Shown here piece after piece: positions 47,865 to 59,572 of a stretch of DNA of 64,000 bases. The position numbers and the translations under genes were made by a program. Source of the stretch: Sphaerolaimus hirsutus. Taxonomy: Eukaryota > Nematoda > Chromadorea > Monhysterida > Sphaerolaimidae. The DNA lies in contig OZ038454.1 of NCBI GenBank assembly GCA_964036195.1, positions 6,882,001-6,946,000 of the forward strand, given 5' to 3'. Each line of letters begins with the position of its first letter. The first letter of the stretch is position 1. Under the pieces are notes generated by a model. That model had not been told where the DNA came from and searched no databases. It was given only the letters and a program-made list of their open reading frames with translations.

Positions 47865-49057
47865 GATTGCATGACATTGTGCTATCACCAAGCCGGAACG
47901 GACATTGTGCGGCAGTTGGCAGAACTTCAAAAGTCCTGCTGAACATCAATTGGCCTTGGCTGAGCGTTGGCTGTTGATTTGCAGACAGCATTGTGCCAAA
48001 GTCACGGCACTCCTGTCTACATCCTGGGAGCGGTTCTACGCACACGCGCGGAGTACACTGGAGTTCTGACAAGCCTGTCAGGATTTCAGGCAGCTTTCAC
48101 CAGTGTTCTGGCAAGGTGCTAGACGCTGGGCGGCACCGGCATTTGACAAGGAGTCATTGTCGGACGGTGGTCAAACTTTCGCTGGACGCTCCTGGATATC
48201 TGGACACCAGTGACCGCTCGCACGTCCTTCCTATGCCAAGGGAGGGTGACCTGACGGAGACAGGATCGCCACAGAGCCACGCTAGTCAAAGGGCTGTTTT
48301 TGGGCATTCGCGGAGGTCCCTCGCTCCACTGGGTAAGAGTGGACTCATACCTCGGAAGTGCAAAAGTAGGGGTATCAGTGTACAAAGGGCTGTAGCTGAC
48401 AGAGAGTGGATTTGAAAACCAAGTATTAGGATACTTGGTAGCGTGTAGGGGCTTTGCGGAGCTCCCATCAAATATACACGCTGTGCCTGCTCGGTACCAT
48501 CAGATCAGACAGCATAAAAGTGCCAGAAATTCTGCATTGCACAGGCGCAATTGCAGAGCAGTGTACAGAAACACTGCCCAGAATCAGAAAGTGCACCAGA
48601 GTGCACAGAAACGTGTCACAGGTGACACAGCAAGCGCAGCACTGCGCACAGCGGCACAGGAGCCGCTCAGGAAAGCAAGTGGCCGGCGTGGTCACAAGGC
48701 ACACAGGCGTGCCAGAAAGAGCGCCAGAGCGCTCAGAAAGAGTGTGTACGGACCCTCTTTGGGCGCACACTGCTGGGCAAATAAATTGTTTATTGTCCAG
48801 GTAGATTTGACCGGTGTGTTGAAGTCAACGCGTGTAAACAATCACGTCAGGGGCTTTAGGAACACACCTGGTGCCAGTGCAGTAAAGGTCAACACGTGAG
48901 AACACGTCAGGGGCCTGTAGGACTGCATTGGTATTGTGCGTGGCACAACAAATCCGTGGTGCACAGAGCACTACACAGAAAGACGCAGAGAAGCGTCCCA
49001 AGCGTCACAGGCGACGCACTATAAAGAGAAACAGTGAAGGAAAATTCATCAGCGAAA
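47865..49057 (+). other. Leader (5' UTR) of element B
   Basis: About 1.2 kb without a convincing ORF. Rich in CAGA and GTGCACAGA words. A direct repeat of ACGTCAGGGGC occurs near 48843 and 48903. Packaging or dimerisation signals would be expected here but are not identified. Confidence 0.5.
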
Positions 49058-52000
49058 ATGGTTTCGCCAATGGGTCACATCAGAAAGACCCTGGGGCCAG
49101 CAAAGCACAGGGTGGAAAGTAGATTGGCAAGAGAATTTGCCAAGTATGACCTGGAACTATTTGCGGAAGCATCAAAGGATGATAAGAGAACAGAGATGAG
49201 AAGAGTGATTGCAACTATCAAACAGGAGGGTGCAAAATTGGAAAGTGCAATGACTGCAGTGAGAACTCAATTTGACGCATGGAGGGACATCGTCAAGGAC
49301 ATTGACGAACCCGACCAGTTGGAACAAGAACAGAAGATATACCAAGACTCATATGAGGAATATGCAAATATGTCAGACTTGGTGACACAGAAAATGGCAG
49401 CCATGAATGTATACATCGAAGAGTTGCAAGACATGATCCAGCAACAGAGCGGAAATACCATGTATGAAGTCAATACAGCATTCATACAGCAGATGGCTGC
49501 CCAGATGGCTCTGACAGCTCAGGGAGCTGCTCCGGGGGCCAGTTCAACCAATGTAACCACAGCAAAGAGCGTCAAATTACAGAAACTGGAAGTGGAACAG
49601 TTTACTGGGGAAATTGTCAAATTTCGATCATGGTGGCAAATGTTCGAATCCCACATCCACAATCGGACAGATTTGGAGGACATTTCCAAGTTTTCATACT
49701 TGAGGAGCTTGCTGAAAGGCTCAGCATTTGGCATGATCAGTGGATTGAGTGTGACCGCAGAAAATTATGCACCCGCAATTGCAATGCTCAAGAAGAGATA
49801 TGACCAGCCAGTTGTGGTCAGAAACACGCTGATGAGTAATATCATGAAGTTGCGACAGGCCAGGAATACCTGTCAGGATATGAGAATTTTGTTTGATGCA
49901 ATTGAAAGGCTGCTCCAGCAGTTGGAGTCACTGGGTGAATCAGTGGAACATCCAATGCTGTTGAGCCAGCTGCAACAGAAAGTGCCACCCGAGGTTCTCA
50001 GAGAAATCCAGAAGGAACAGGGAACTGAGGAAGCCTTGACGGTGGAGATATTCAGAAAGCTGTTTGGCAAGCAGCTAGCGCTCAGTGAGGCTGTACAGCA
50101 CGCACAGCAAACTGAGGCACCAGTTCAGCAATCGCGCCAGGGATTCGGGAATAATCCACGCGCACAGCAATTCAATAATCGATTCCAAGGCAATGGGAAT
50201 CGATTCAGAGGGCCAGAGAACCCAAGGACCAGCACAGGGAGCATGTCTGTGATCCAGAATGGTCAGAGTGCACCACAGGCTGGATTCATGAATCCTGGGA
50301 GGCCGTGTGTGTTCTGCAATGACACACAGCAATTACACTTTAACGATAAGTGTCCAAAGTTCAAAACTGCCAGAGAAAGGAGAGTGATTTTGTCAAAGGC
50401 AGAACGATGCCTGAGATGCCTGCAGAAAGGGCATTACATGAATCAATGTCAATTTACGAGAAATTGTTTCTATTGCAAATCCAATAGGCACCACACTGCG
50501 GTGTGCCCAGAGAAATTTGGTGACAATGGCAATGGAAACGCTGGACGGCAAATTCCAGCATTCAAAGCAAATGGTCAACAGAATGGCCAGCAATCAGCAA
50601 ACAATGGCAGAAAGTCTGTGCCGACGGCCGGTCGACCAGCACAGAGCCAACAGAGAAAGGCCACAGTGAATTGTGTCACTGTGGAAGAAGCTGGACCAGA
50701 AATGGTAGAGACAGAAACCATATCCAGCACAGTGGTTACAGAACCAAATACAAAGCAACAAAATACGTCAGTAAACCTGTCAGTAAACAAGAATATGTCA
50801 ATGTTGATGACAGCCAGAACCGTGATTGAGGCTTCAGAAATGGATACAGAGATGGAGCCTGAACAGCCACCGCTACAGATTCAAGCGTTCCTGGACACAG
50901 GATCCCAGGGAACGTACATGTCAGAGAAAGTGGCCAAGAAACTCAATTTGAAGAGTACAGGTGAACACCACATCCAGGTGTACACATTCGGAAATGAAAA
51001 GCCGCACTATAAAGTCGTACAGCAAGTGGAATTCAGAATGCGGCTCAGAAATGGCCAGAAAGTTGATATGGTGGCTGATGTGGTCCCGACGTTGACCACA
51101 GAACAAATCAAAGTGCCTGTGTCAGAACAGGATGAAAAGTACCTGCAGAAGTACTTCCCGGATGAGAGTTACTTTGCAGACAGAATTCCCAAGGAAAAGG
51201 GGACAGAGTGCAAGTTCAAGCCAGACATTATAGTGGGCTTGAATTATTTCTGGGACTTGATGTCCAGAAACACCAGCACCACCAGACTTCCGTCAGGATT
51301 GTATGTCATTCCATCAGAATTGGGATTGCTGATGGGAGGTGGGCAGCTGACGAGCAACAGAAATCAATGGACCACGGATAGTGCATATCCGGTGGTGGTC
51401 AACACAATTGTGCATCAAATTCAGAGAGAAAAGTGGTACGAGGAAGCACCGTTGTCAATTGCTCCTGTACCGAATGTCAAAGATATGGACAGACTGGATA
51501 CCATTGGCATAATGGACCAGCCAGACCTCGTCGAGGATGATGAGGCCATCAAGCAATTCAATGAGAGTGTACAGAGAAACCCAGATGGACGATACTCTGT
51601 AAAGTTTATGTACAAGCCGAATTTGCATGAACTCCCAGATAACAAAGCAATGGCGTTCAAGAGGTTCAGGTACCTCACCAACAGGCTCAAGAGAGACCCA
51701 GAATTACTGGAGAAAATTCAGGCAATCATGAAAGCACAAGAGGAGCAAGGAGTGATTGAGAAAGTTCAAGAGGATATTATGGATGGCAGAAAATTCCATA
51801 TTTTGCCTCATCAACCAGTGATAACGCCAGAGAAAACTACCACAAAGGTCAGAGAGGTATATGATGCCTCAGCGAAACCGCCAGGCATGCCAAGCTTGAA
51901 TGAGTGCATGTACCGCGGTCCAGTGATACTACCACAGCTGGTAGGGATGCTGATGCGATTCCGGTTGCATGGAATCGCCCTGGTCGCAGACATAGAGAAA

Positions 52001-52282
52001 GCGTTTCTGCAGATTAGTCTGCAGGACAGTGACAGAGATGTGACAAGATTTCTGTGGTACAAGGATCCCACGAAACCATCCATGGAGGACAACATTCAGA
52101 TTTACAGATTTGCCAGAGTGCCATTTGGTATAATCTGCAGCCCAGCGCTGCTGGCGCTAACAGTCAGATACCATCTGAATCAAGCTGGCACAGAAAATGC
52201 AAAATTGATCGATGAAAATCTGTATGTGGATAATTTGATCCTCAGCGTGGACACAGAGCAGAAAGCAATCGAATTGTACTAG
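49058..52282 (+). CDS. Gag-protease-RT part of BEL/Pao polyprotein
   Basis: The first in-frame ATG has a good context (AAAATGG). 1,074 codons, then TAG. N-terminal coiled-coil, DUF1759-like capsid (about residues 170-330), zinc knuckles near 451-464 (CLRCLQKGHYMNQC) and 470-483 (CFYCKSNRHHTAVC), aspartic protease DTGS at 613-616, then RT with HILPHQPVITPE, ADIEKAF and YVDN at 1056-1059. The second aspartate of the usual YXDD box is Asn; I think some BEL/Pao lineages show this, but it needs checking. The reading frame continues unbroken after the TAG. Confidence 0.9.
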   Translation: MVSPMGHIRKTLGPAKHRVESRLAREFAKYDLELFAEASKDDKRTEMRRVIATIKQEGAKLESAMTAVRTQFDAWRDIVKDIDEPDQLEQEQKIYQDSYEEYANMSDLVTQKMAAMNVYIEELQDMIQQQSGNTMYEVNTAFIQQMAAQMALTAQGAAPGASSTNVTTAKSVKLQKLEVEQFTGEIVKFRSWWQMFESHIHNRTDLEDISKFSYLRSLLKGSAFGMISGLSVTAENYAPAIAMLKKRYDQPVVVRNTLMSNIMKLRQARNTCQDMRILFDAIERLLQQLESLGESVEHPMLLSQLQQKVPPEVLREIQKEQGTEEALTVEIFRKLFGKQLALSEAVQHAQQTEAPVQQSRQGFGNNPRAQQFNNRFQGNGNRFRGPENPRTSTGSMSVIQNGQSAPQAGFMNPGRPCVFCNDTQQLHFNDKCPKFKTARERRVILSKAERCLRCLQKGHYMNQCQFTRNCFYCKSNRHHTAVCPEKFGDNGNGNAGRQIPAFKANGQQNGQQSANNGRKSVPTAGRPAQSQQRKATVNCVTVEEAGPEMVETETISSTVVTEPNTKQQNTSVNLSVNKNMSMLMTARTVIEASEMDTEMEPEQPPLQIQAFLDTGSQGTYMSEKVAKKLNLKSTGEHHIQVYTFGNEKPHYKVVQQVEFRMRLRNGQKVDMVADVVPTLTTEQIKVPVSEQDEKYLQKYFPDESYFADRIPKEKGTECKFKPDIIVGLNYFWDLMSRNTSTTRLPSGLYVIPSELGLLMGGGQLTSNRNQWTTDSAYPVVVNTIVHQIQREKWYEEAPLSIAPVPNVKDMDRLDTIGIMDQPDLVEDDEAIKQFNESVQRNPDGRYSVKFMYKPNLHELPDNKAMAFKRFRYLTNRLKRDPELLEKIQAIMKAQEEQGVIEKVQEDIMDGRKFHILPHQPVITPEKTTTKVREVYDASAKPPGMPSLNECMYRGPVILPQLVGMLMRFRLHGIALVADIEKAFLQISLQDSDRDVTRFLWYKDPTKPSMEDNIQIYRFARVPFGIICSPALLALTVRYHLNQAGTENAKLIDENLYVDNLILSVDTEQKAIELY

Positions 52283-55200
52283 GAATCCAAAGTGCTGTTC
52301 ACAGAGGCACAGATGAATCTGAGAGAATGGAACAGCAACAATAAGAGCTTTACTTGGCAATTGGCAGAGTCAGATGTAGCCAAGGAAATTGTCACAACAG
52401 TCCTAGGAATGAAATGGGACACAGAGAGCGACCAGATGTGGCTGAAAACGCCAAAGACAGTTCAGCAATCACAGTTATCAGAAACTGACCAGAAAATCAA
52501 ACTTCCCACGAAAAGGACAGTTGCAAAGGTGACTGCGGGATGTTTTGATCCAATGGGACTCGTTAGTCCTGTCCTACTGCCAGCAAAGAGATTTTTGCAA
52601 ACGTTATGGCATTCAGGACCAAGTGCCAAAGAATGGGACACACCCCTGTCTGAGGAACAGACAGCAATTTGGCAGCAATTAGAGACAGAATTGCTCAAAG
52701 TTGGACAGATCAAGTTCAATAGAAATTTGAGTTATCAGAGTGGTGCAGATGCACAACTGCACATTTTCGTCGATGCCTCAGCAATGGCATACAGCGCAGC
52801 GGCATACATATGCCAGAAAACAGAAAATGACAGCGGCACGTCAAGCCTGCTGTACTCCAGATTGAGACTCGCTCCAAAGAAACCAGAAGTGACAATTCCA
52901 CGGCTGGAATTGTTAGCAATGTTGATCGGCAGCAGAATGTCAAAGTTTATCCACAAAGAGCTCAAGGACGTCAAATTCAGTCAAACAGTTGTATGGTCAG
53001 ATTCAACCTGTTGTCTGAAGTGGCTAACAACAGCGAAGCCACTGGCATGTTTTGTCAAGAACAGATTGGATGAAATCAGAAAAATTCAGAGTGAGACAGA
53101 GAACATGCACATCAGACACATCACAGGACTGGAGAACCCAGCTGACATGGCCACAAGAGGCATGAATATGTCAGAGTTGGAAGGCAGTAACCTGTGGTGG
53201 AAGGGGCCAGAATGGCTAATGACTGGAGAGTGGCCAGAGCCAAAAGTGGAGCCAGTTACGCCAGAAGTAATGGCAGAAATCAAGAAAGAAGAGCTCAAGT
53301 TCCCAAAAGCCAGTCCAATTTACCTGGGCGCCACACAGCAAGTGGTCAGTGACCCAGATGCCAGCAATGTGCAAGCTGATGAAAGCAAGCAAAGCAACCC
53401 ATTGGGAATTGAGATTCAGAGATTCTCATCACTGACAAAGTTACTGGATGCAACAGTATACGTGATGAGATTTGTGCGACAGATGCACAAAAAGCGCAGC
53501 AAAAATGACAGTCAGAATGGAGTGTCAGAAATCATGAAAAGTATCTGTGGTACAATAAAACCACGGGGGATTATCAGTATTGAAGAGAGAGAGATTGCGT
53601 TAAAATATTGGATCAAAGTGACGCAACAAAATCATTACAAAAGAGTGGCAAAGATTCTGGCAACAGGCCACAGCAAAGGCAGCCAGGATGGCAAGAAAGC
53701 AGCTGCAGACCAGCAGTTGATCAAATGGCTCAATGTGCAAATGCATCAGGATGGAATCCTGAAGTGCCATGGCAGAATGGAGCATACAGACCCACAGGAG
53801 GTCACAGTGCCACTCATACTGTTGCCAGCAACGGCTACAGTGACTCAGCTGATCGTCAGAGACCAGCATGAGAAATTGATGCACGCAGGAGTGCAACACA
53901 CATTGGCAGCGATCAGACAAAAGTACTGGATTACACAGGGCAGACGGGTGATCTACAATGTGACGAGAACCTGCCCAACCTGTAAGAAATTGGGAGCGAA
54001 GCCGTACCAGCTTCCACCAATGCCAGATTTGCCAGAAACCAGAGTTCAGAGAGCCAGACCGTTCCAGTACACGGGCTTGGATTATTTGGGACCAGTTTGG
54101 TACAAAGTGGACAAAGATCACAGGAAAATGTGGATCTGTTTGTTCACATGCATGGTGACACGTGCAGTTCACCTGGAAAGTGTGCTAGACATGACAGCAC
54201 AAGAATTCCTGAACGCAGTCAGGAGATTCATCGCCAGGCGTGGAAAGCCTGAGGCAGTGATTTCAGACAATGCGACGCAATTCAAATTGACAGAGAAAGT
54301 GCTTAGCACAAGCACTGACAAGGCTATCAATACTGGAAAGGAATGGTCAGAAATGGTCAAGAATGGAGCAGTACAGACATACTGCTCACAGCAACAAATC
54401 CAGTGGAACATGACTACTCCTATGGCACCATGGCAGGGAGGAGTCTATGAAAGAATGGTGGGCATCACCAAGAAACATTTCAAAGCAGCTGTAGGGCACA
54501 GAATGTTAACCCTGCAAGAATTGTTGACACTTCTGCCAGAAGTCGAGGCAGTGATCAACAGCAGGCCAATCTCTTACATCTATGGTGATGTAAAAAGTCT
54601 CAGAGTGCTGACACCAAAAGACTTCCTGACAGGGGAAGGTCAGATTGGAGCACCACAGTTTGATGCAGACAAAGATGGAGAATTTGTGCCCAGAATGGAT
54701 AATGCAGCGAAATTGCAAAAATACTGGGAGACAACCCAGCAAACTTTGGATAAGTTCTGGGACCTGTGGCATCAAGAGTACATTCCGAGCTTGAGGGAAA
54801 GAACTCAGGTGACGCACAAACATGGCAGATTGACAGCGACTCAAGAACCCAAAGTGAATGAAGTTGTGCTGATTTATGAAGAGAACATGCCCAGAGGTGC
54901 ATGGAGGATGGGTCGCATCGAGCAGTTAGAGCCCAGCAAAGATGGACAGATTCGCTCAGCAAAAGTCAGAACTGCCAACAGAAATGTGGTCAGCAGACCA
55001 CTCAATCAATTGTATCCGCTGGAAATCAATTCAAAGACAATGGATATCCCAGAGACAGCAGTGACAGTCAAAGTAAATTTACTGGACCCAGCAATTGTCC
55101 AGAAACATGTCAGAAATCAGAGCTCAAACAGAGACTCTGTACCAAACCCTGCTCAGAGGAACTTAGCATCAGATAGAGTCCTGAGGAGTGCAACAGGGAA

Positions 55201-57495
55201 AGCCACAGCAACCACCAGCAGTCTGGTGATTGGAATGCTGTGCATGGTGTTGATGCTGACAGGCATGTCAGAGTCAGCAACGCTGAGAGAAGCCGGCAAA
55301 GCTTACAGCGAAGTATTTTCCAGAACATACGTTCTAGAAACCTCGACAGTAAGGCCACCATCATTGGCAGCGCATCATGGATTGCCGCCTTTGCCTTCAG
55401 AATGGCCGCCAAAATCTGTCAGAGAGATGCAGACTTATGAGAGATTCAAGGATGCAATCAAAGATCACCCTGTGGAACAGGTGATCAGTTCACAAAGTCA
55501 GAAGTATCAGATTTGTACCAGTGGGAGGCATGGACATGCGCTTACAGTTCCTGAAGAAGTGCAGTGCCATATCCCACCAAGGAATTTTGTCAAGGCAATG
55601 AAAGTCACACTTTACGCACAGAGACAGATTCCACAGAAAGAGAAAGCGTACAGATGCTACATCAGAATCAAAGAGATCATCACACACACCAGTTTCTGGG
55701 GAGCGAAAGGCATTACAGGCAATTTTGAGAAATACCAGCAAGTTGGCGTGGTAGCCTGTAACTATGCAAGAATTCACAAGATGTTCAGAGGAACACCTTT
55801 GGTGGAAATGGAGCCCAGAGTGTGGACAACCAATCAAACCTTGAATGTGGAATATTCATGGTGTTGCCATGACAAAGAAAATGTCGTCAGTAACTTCTAC
55901 ATGGAAGAAGGAACTGTGGCTTCACTCGATGGAAAGACTGTAATCAGCGACTTGCAAGATTTCAGCCAGTGCAGAGCCATGATGGGACATTGCAGAGACC
56001 ACAATTATGGAATCACAGTGTGGGATACGGAGAACTTCAAGCATCAATGTGCATATGAGAGAATTGGCAGATTCAAATCAGAAATATCTGGCCAGACAAT
56101 TATTGTATCAAAGTTGCAAGCAGCATACTCCCACAGCAACAAGACAAAGAGGCCAATTGGCTCAGAATGTGTTCCGGGAGACACATACTACACCGATCAA
56201 GGAGGTGTATTCATCCAGTTTGACAGAAGAGAAGATGTGCCTGTGGAATGGGCAATGCCAGGAAAGATAGTGGAGGCAAGAGAGTCGACAATCAGTGGAA
56301 CATTGTATGCCAGATTGGACGACAGAAACTCCAAGTTTCAGTTCCTGCAACATGTGGTCAGAGAGATGACTCAGGCACAATTTGCGATTGTATGGCATCA
56401 ATTATGTCAACTTCGCAAGAACCAGCTGGACATGTTGACTCAGCTTTTCCGCATCGATCCAACACTGGGGATTCGAGCCATGCTGGGAAGACAGGATGTT
56501 CATGCAGAATGGGCTGGAGAAGCAATTATGTTTTGGGAATGCAAGGAAGTGCAGCCATACATAATTTATCAGACAGGAAAAGTGGGAGAGACATGTTACA
56601 AGTACACACCAATGAGATTGGACAAAGACGGGCCCTTGTGGTTCAAGAGCCCAGGCAGCAGAGACTTGGTGGAGAAATCACCAGAAGAGGATTGCAGCCA
56701 CACCACACCGCACCTGTACAGAAATGAACATGGACAGTGGAAGTCCGCACATGGAATGGTGCATGTCACAGAGACTCCAATTGAAATGACATGGAAAGGA
56801 CAATGGCAGGCCTTCACGTTTGATGCGCCTCACCTGTTCACCAACATTGTCAACAGAGCGACCAATTTCATGGATGTCAGAGGCCAGATTCAGAGACTAC
56901 AGAATTTGGAACATGTGCTGAAACCAGTTGATCGATTATACAGCAGATATGTCATTGGATCCCAGAGTGATCAGAAATTCAATAGAAGGCATTGGAGCTG
57001 GAATTGGACAGACAGCAGCAGGAATTGGCAAAGCATATGGTCATTATATATCTGGAGTGTCAAAAGGGTACACCAACTTTATGGGAGGAATGCTGAAAGG
57101 ACCCTTTCAAGTGATCATCAACACAATCGCAATGCTGCTGGGAATCACAATCCTGATAGCTGGAATCGTAGCTGCAGGATACCTGTGGTACAATTGGAGA
57201 ATTGCCACGGGGAAGCCAGTGATCCCACCATGTGTATACACATGCATATGGAAATGCATAGTGTGTCCATTCAAATGCATATGGCTATGCTTCAGAGCCA
57301 TCAGATATACTATCAAGAAATCAACTCAGAAAGAGACCAATTATCCACAAAGAAAGGTGCGCAAGACAGAGTTGAGACCAGCAATCAAGAGGAGAGCCAG
57401 ATCCAACTCAACACAGTCCGTCAGATTTGCCAGGAGAGCAGAAACAGAGGACAGAATGGCAAAGTCACTATCAGCATACGTTCAGCCAGATGAAA
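52283..57495 (+). CDS. RT C-terminus, RNase H, integrase and envelope region (same frame)
   Basis: Continues the polyprotein directly after the TAG. It contains the BEL RT/RNase H block (IFVDAS, RLELLA, VWSDST), an HHCC zinc motif near 53870-54000, the integrase D-D-E set (GLDYLG, ISDNATQF, GGVYERMVG) and a DUF5641-like tail (VVLIYE..GAWRMGRI). A hydrophobic signal-peptide-like segment follows at about 55221-55270, then an envelope ectodomain matching that of element A. Near 56930 homology to element A moves to the +1 frame, so the last ~190 codons of this frame are spurious. No separate envelope start; it may be made by splicing or polyprotein cleavage. Confidence 0.88.
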
Positions 57496-57761
57496 GTTCA
57501 GCTGATGAGGGACAAGTCAGAGCCAGGAACAGAGACAGTGTTCACATGCCTGATATCCGCAAATTCACCACACGCGAACGCGCAGGAAGCGACACGGGCA
57601 ACTACCTGCTTCATCATCAGGCTAGGTCGGCGTTGGCATCACCAGCAACCGGACCTGCAACTTCACGCACGCCCACGACTTCGCGCACGACCACGTTCAC
57701 CACCGAGGCGACTGTGGAAACGCCACTCATCACTTTGGCGCCCACCACCACCAGCATGTGA
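56928..57761 (+). CDS. Envelope C-terminus (membrane anchor and tail) in the +1 frame
   Basis: Homology to the element A envelope continues here in the +1 frame relative to pol. It includes a glycine-rich juxtamembrane part, a strong hydrophobic anchor (about 57106-57190), a cysteine-rich stretch just inside (possible palmitoylation) and a basic Ser/Arg tail ending in a Thr/Pro-rich segment. The frame has no ATG at its beginning, so it must depend on upstream translation. Whether the break is a mutation or a programmed shift cannot be told from one copy. Confidence 0.7.
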   Translation: MIDYTADMSLDPRVIRNSIEGIGAGIGQTAAGIGKAYGHYISGVSKGYTNFMGGMLKGPFQVIINTIAMLLGITILIAGIVAAGYLWYNWRIATGKPVIPPCVYTCIWKCIVCPFKCIWLCFRAIRYTIKKSTQKETNYPQRKVRKTELRPAIKRRARSNSTQSVRFARRAETEDRMAKSLSAYVQPDESSADEGQVRARNRDSVHMPDIRKFTTRERAGSDTGNYLLHHQARSALASPATGPATSRTPTTSRTTTFTTEATVETPLITLAPTTTSM

Positions 57762-57803
57762 CGTTGCTGCAACAACGGGGTGCAGCAACTCTTCCGCCCG
57801 GAG

Positions 57804-59098
57804 TGTGCTGACCGTGGCAAAATGGATGGATAAAGAAATACAGAGAATTGATAATTAGGCTCATATTCGCACATTTACTTATTTGCACTAATTTACTTTT
57901 CATGCACTATATTTATTTACCACGCAAAATATCAAATTATATTTCCTGCACTATATTATTTATCCATGGAGAATATTTAATTAGGAAAATGTTTTATGAT
58001 TAATAGATATGTTTATGTGAAATATTTAGGTTAAAAAGTCAAATAAGTTATTATTAGGTGTATTAACATGAAATTAGGCTCATTCAACTCGCCGTAATTT
58101 TCTGATCATGATTATATATACATTTGCATAGTTTACTTGCAATTTACAAAAGTCAAAACTTGTAAATATTTACGTGCTGCGTAATTATCTAGGCTAGCGT
58201 CCTAATAGAGAAATGGTGCCCTGTGTGTAACTAGCATTTACTGTACAAAGCCCTTCGCATAGGCATAATTGTCATAACCTCGCTCACAACTATTTATATT
58301 TACTTAATAATTATAATACCCCGCTCAATCAAATATATTAAAGACTCTGCTCAATTACAACACCCATTTACCCCGAATAAGTCCCAGTTTACTGTTTATT
58401 CAACATACGTTTCCAGGAAGTGATTATTATTATTATGTTGAATATACCCTGTTCTATTTACGTCATTAGGAACATTTGCACTGCTATTTAGATTTCCCAA
58501 CCCTATCATATTAGTTCCAATGTGCGTCAATGTTTTCTGACAAATTGAAGCAAATTAGTAAATCGGCCGAGTTTGCCAACTTCGCGCCTCAAGATTAATA
58601 GTTTTTCCATTAGCCCAATTTGTACCTGGTATTTCTTTACCATAATTATTTGAATGTACGCACGCGCAGTATAAGGCAACTGTTTCGGCTAAATGTGTTT
58701 ATTTGCTGCATTTATGTCTTATTTGTGCATTTGTATTAGGAAATTACTGTAGCTGTTTTTCTATACGTGATTTCCGTGTCTTAGCTACTTTGAGAGTTTT
58801 TACTTCAGTCTGCGGACCCCAAGCTTCTGAACGAAAATAAGCTAGCGATAGAAACTTCGACTAGGAAGCTCGCTAGGCTTTGCGCTTTTATATTTGGCTG
58901 TATCTGATCAAATAAAGTACCTGAAACAATTTCGAACCCCTTTCAACACGCAACCACGAAATAAACTCAACTTGGCTGTCGACAAGTGGACGTACGGCTA
59001 CAACGGGAAATCAACCACTCTAAAGGCCGTTTCTCACTACGGTCTTGGAGTTGCCGGATTCGGTGGTAGAAGACGCTGACTTCGGTGGCTTCATCACA
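57804..59098 (+). repeat. 3' LTR of element B
   Basis: Same length as the 5' LTR with two visible differences. Preceded by CGCCCGGAG, only a weak polypurine tract. AATAAA at 58911-58916. Confidence 0.93.
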
Positions 59099-59103
59099 CC
59101 AAC
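59099..59103. repeat. Target-site duplication CCAAC, right
   Basis: Direct repeat of 46547-46551. Confidence 0.9.
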
Positions 59104-59572
59104 CAGCTTCGCCAACTGGTGCCGCGACCACGCCGAGCAGTGGAACCTCCTGGCCAGTGAGCAGCAGGCTTTGAAACCTGTTGGCATCAACAACTGGACC
59201 AGTATGCAGCAGGCATTGAGAGCCTGTTAGACTGTTATTAGTGTGTACCAGTTAGTTGTACACCTAATATAAGTGACAAAGTCACAAAGTGACACAGTCA
59301 AAGCCCACTGGGCCTGCATATATAGCAAGGTGGACTCCAAGGTCCGGACTCACACCTTTGCTTTCTTTTGAGGTCTGCCTTAGGCACACGCTCAAACCTG
59401 CCACAAGGCAGTGAATTGCAAAAAAGGACCTTTTTATCACTTTTGAGTGATTGCCCACCTTAGAGTGGTGCTTGCCCACATATACGGTCTGCTGTCACTG
59501 CAAACACTGCCACACAGGCACTGGAAAGGTGACAGTACACACGTATTATATTCCAGAACTGGCATCTAAAAG
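59104..59572 (+). other. Upstream region / probable LTR or leader of the Gypsy element
   Basis: TATATA at about 59319-59325 suggests a promoter. TGTTAGACTG at 59226 could be an LTR start. TGGTGCCGCGAC at 59114 looks a little like a tRNA-His-type primer site, which would instead put the LTR end near 59112. These readings conflict, and without the 3' LTR I cannot choose. Confidence 0.35.

Larger units (their letters stand above)
46552..59098 (+). mobile_element. BEL/Pao retroelement B, full-length, young
   Basis: 12,547 bp: 5' LTR, tRNA primer site, ~1.2-kb leader, gag, protease, RT, RNase H, integrase, envelope-like region, 3' LTR. LTRs begin TG and end CA, and CCAAC target copies are intact. 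By eye the 1,295-bp LTRs differ at two positions (47326/58578 and 47786/59038), so insertion is recent. Two coding breaks are visible: an in-frame TAG at 52280-52282 and a change to the +1 frame near 56930. The domain order PR-RT-RH-IN with gag DUF1759-like and integrase DUF5641-like parts is typical of BEL/Pao. Confidence 0.93.

Noticed and set aside
47993..48899. Open frames in the leader of element B
   Set aside because: No conserved start or domain; in several frames at once due to CAGA-rich, TA-poor composition.
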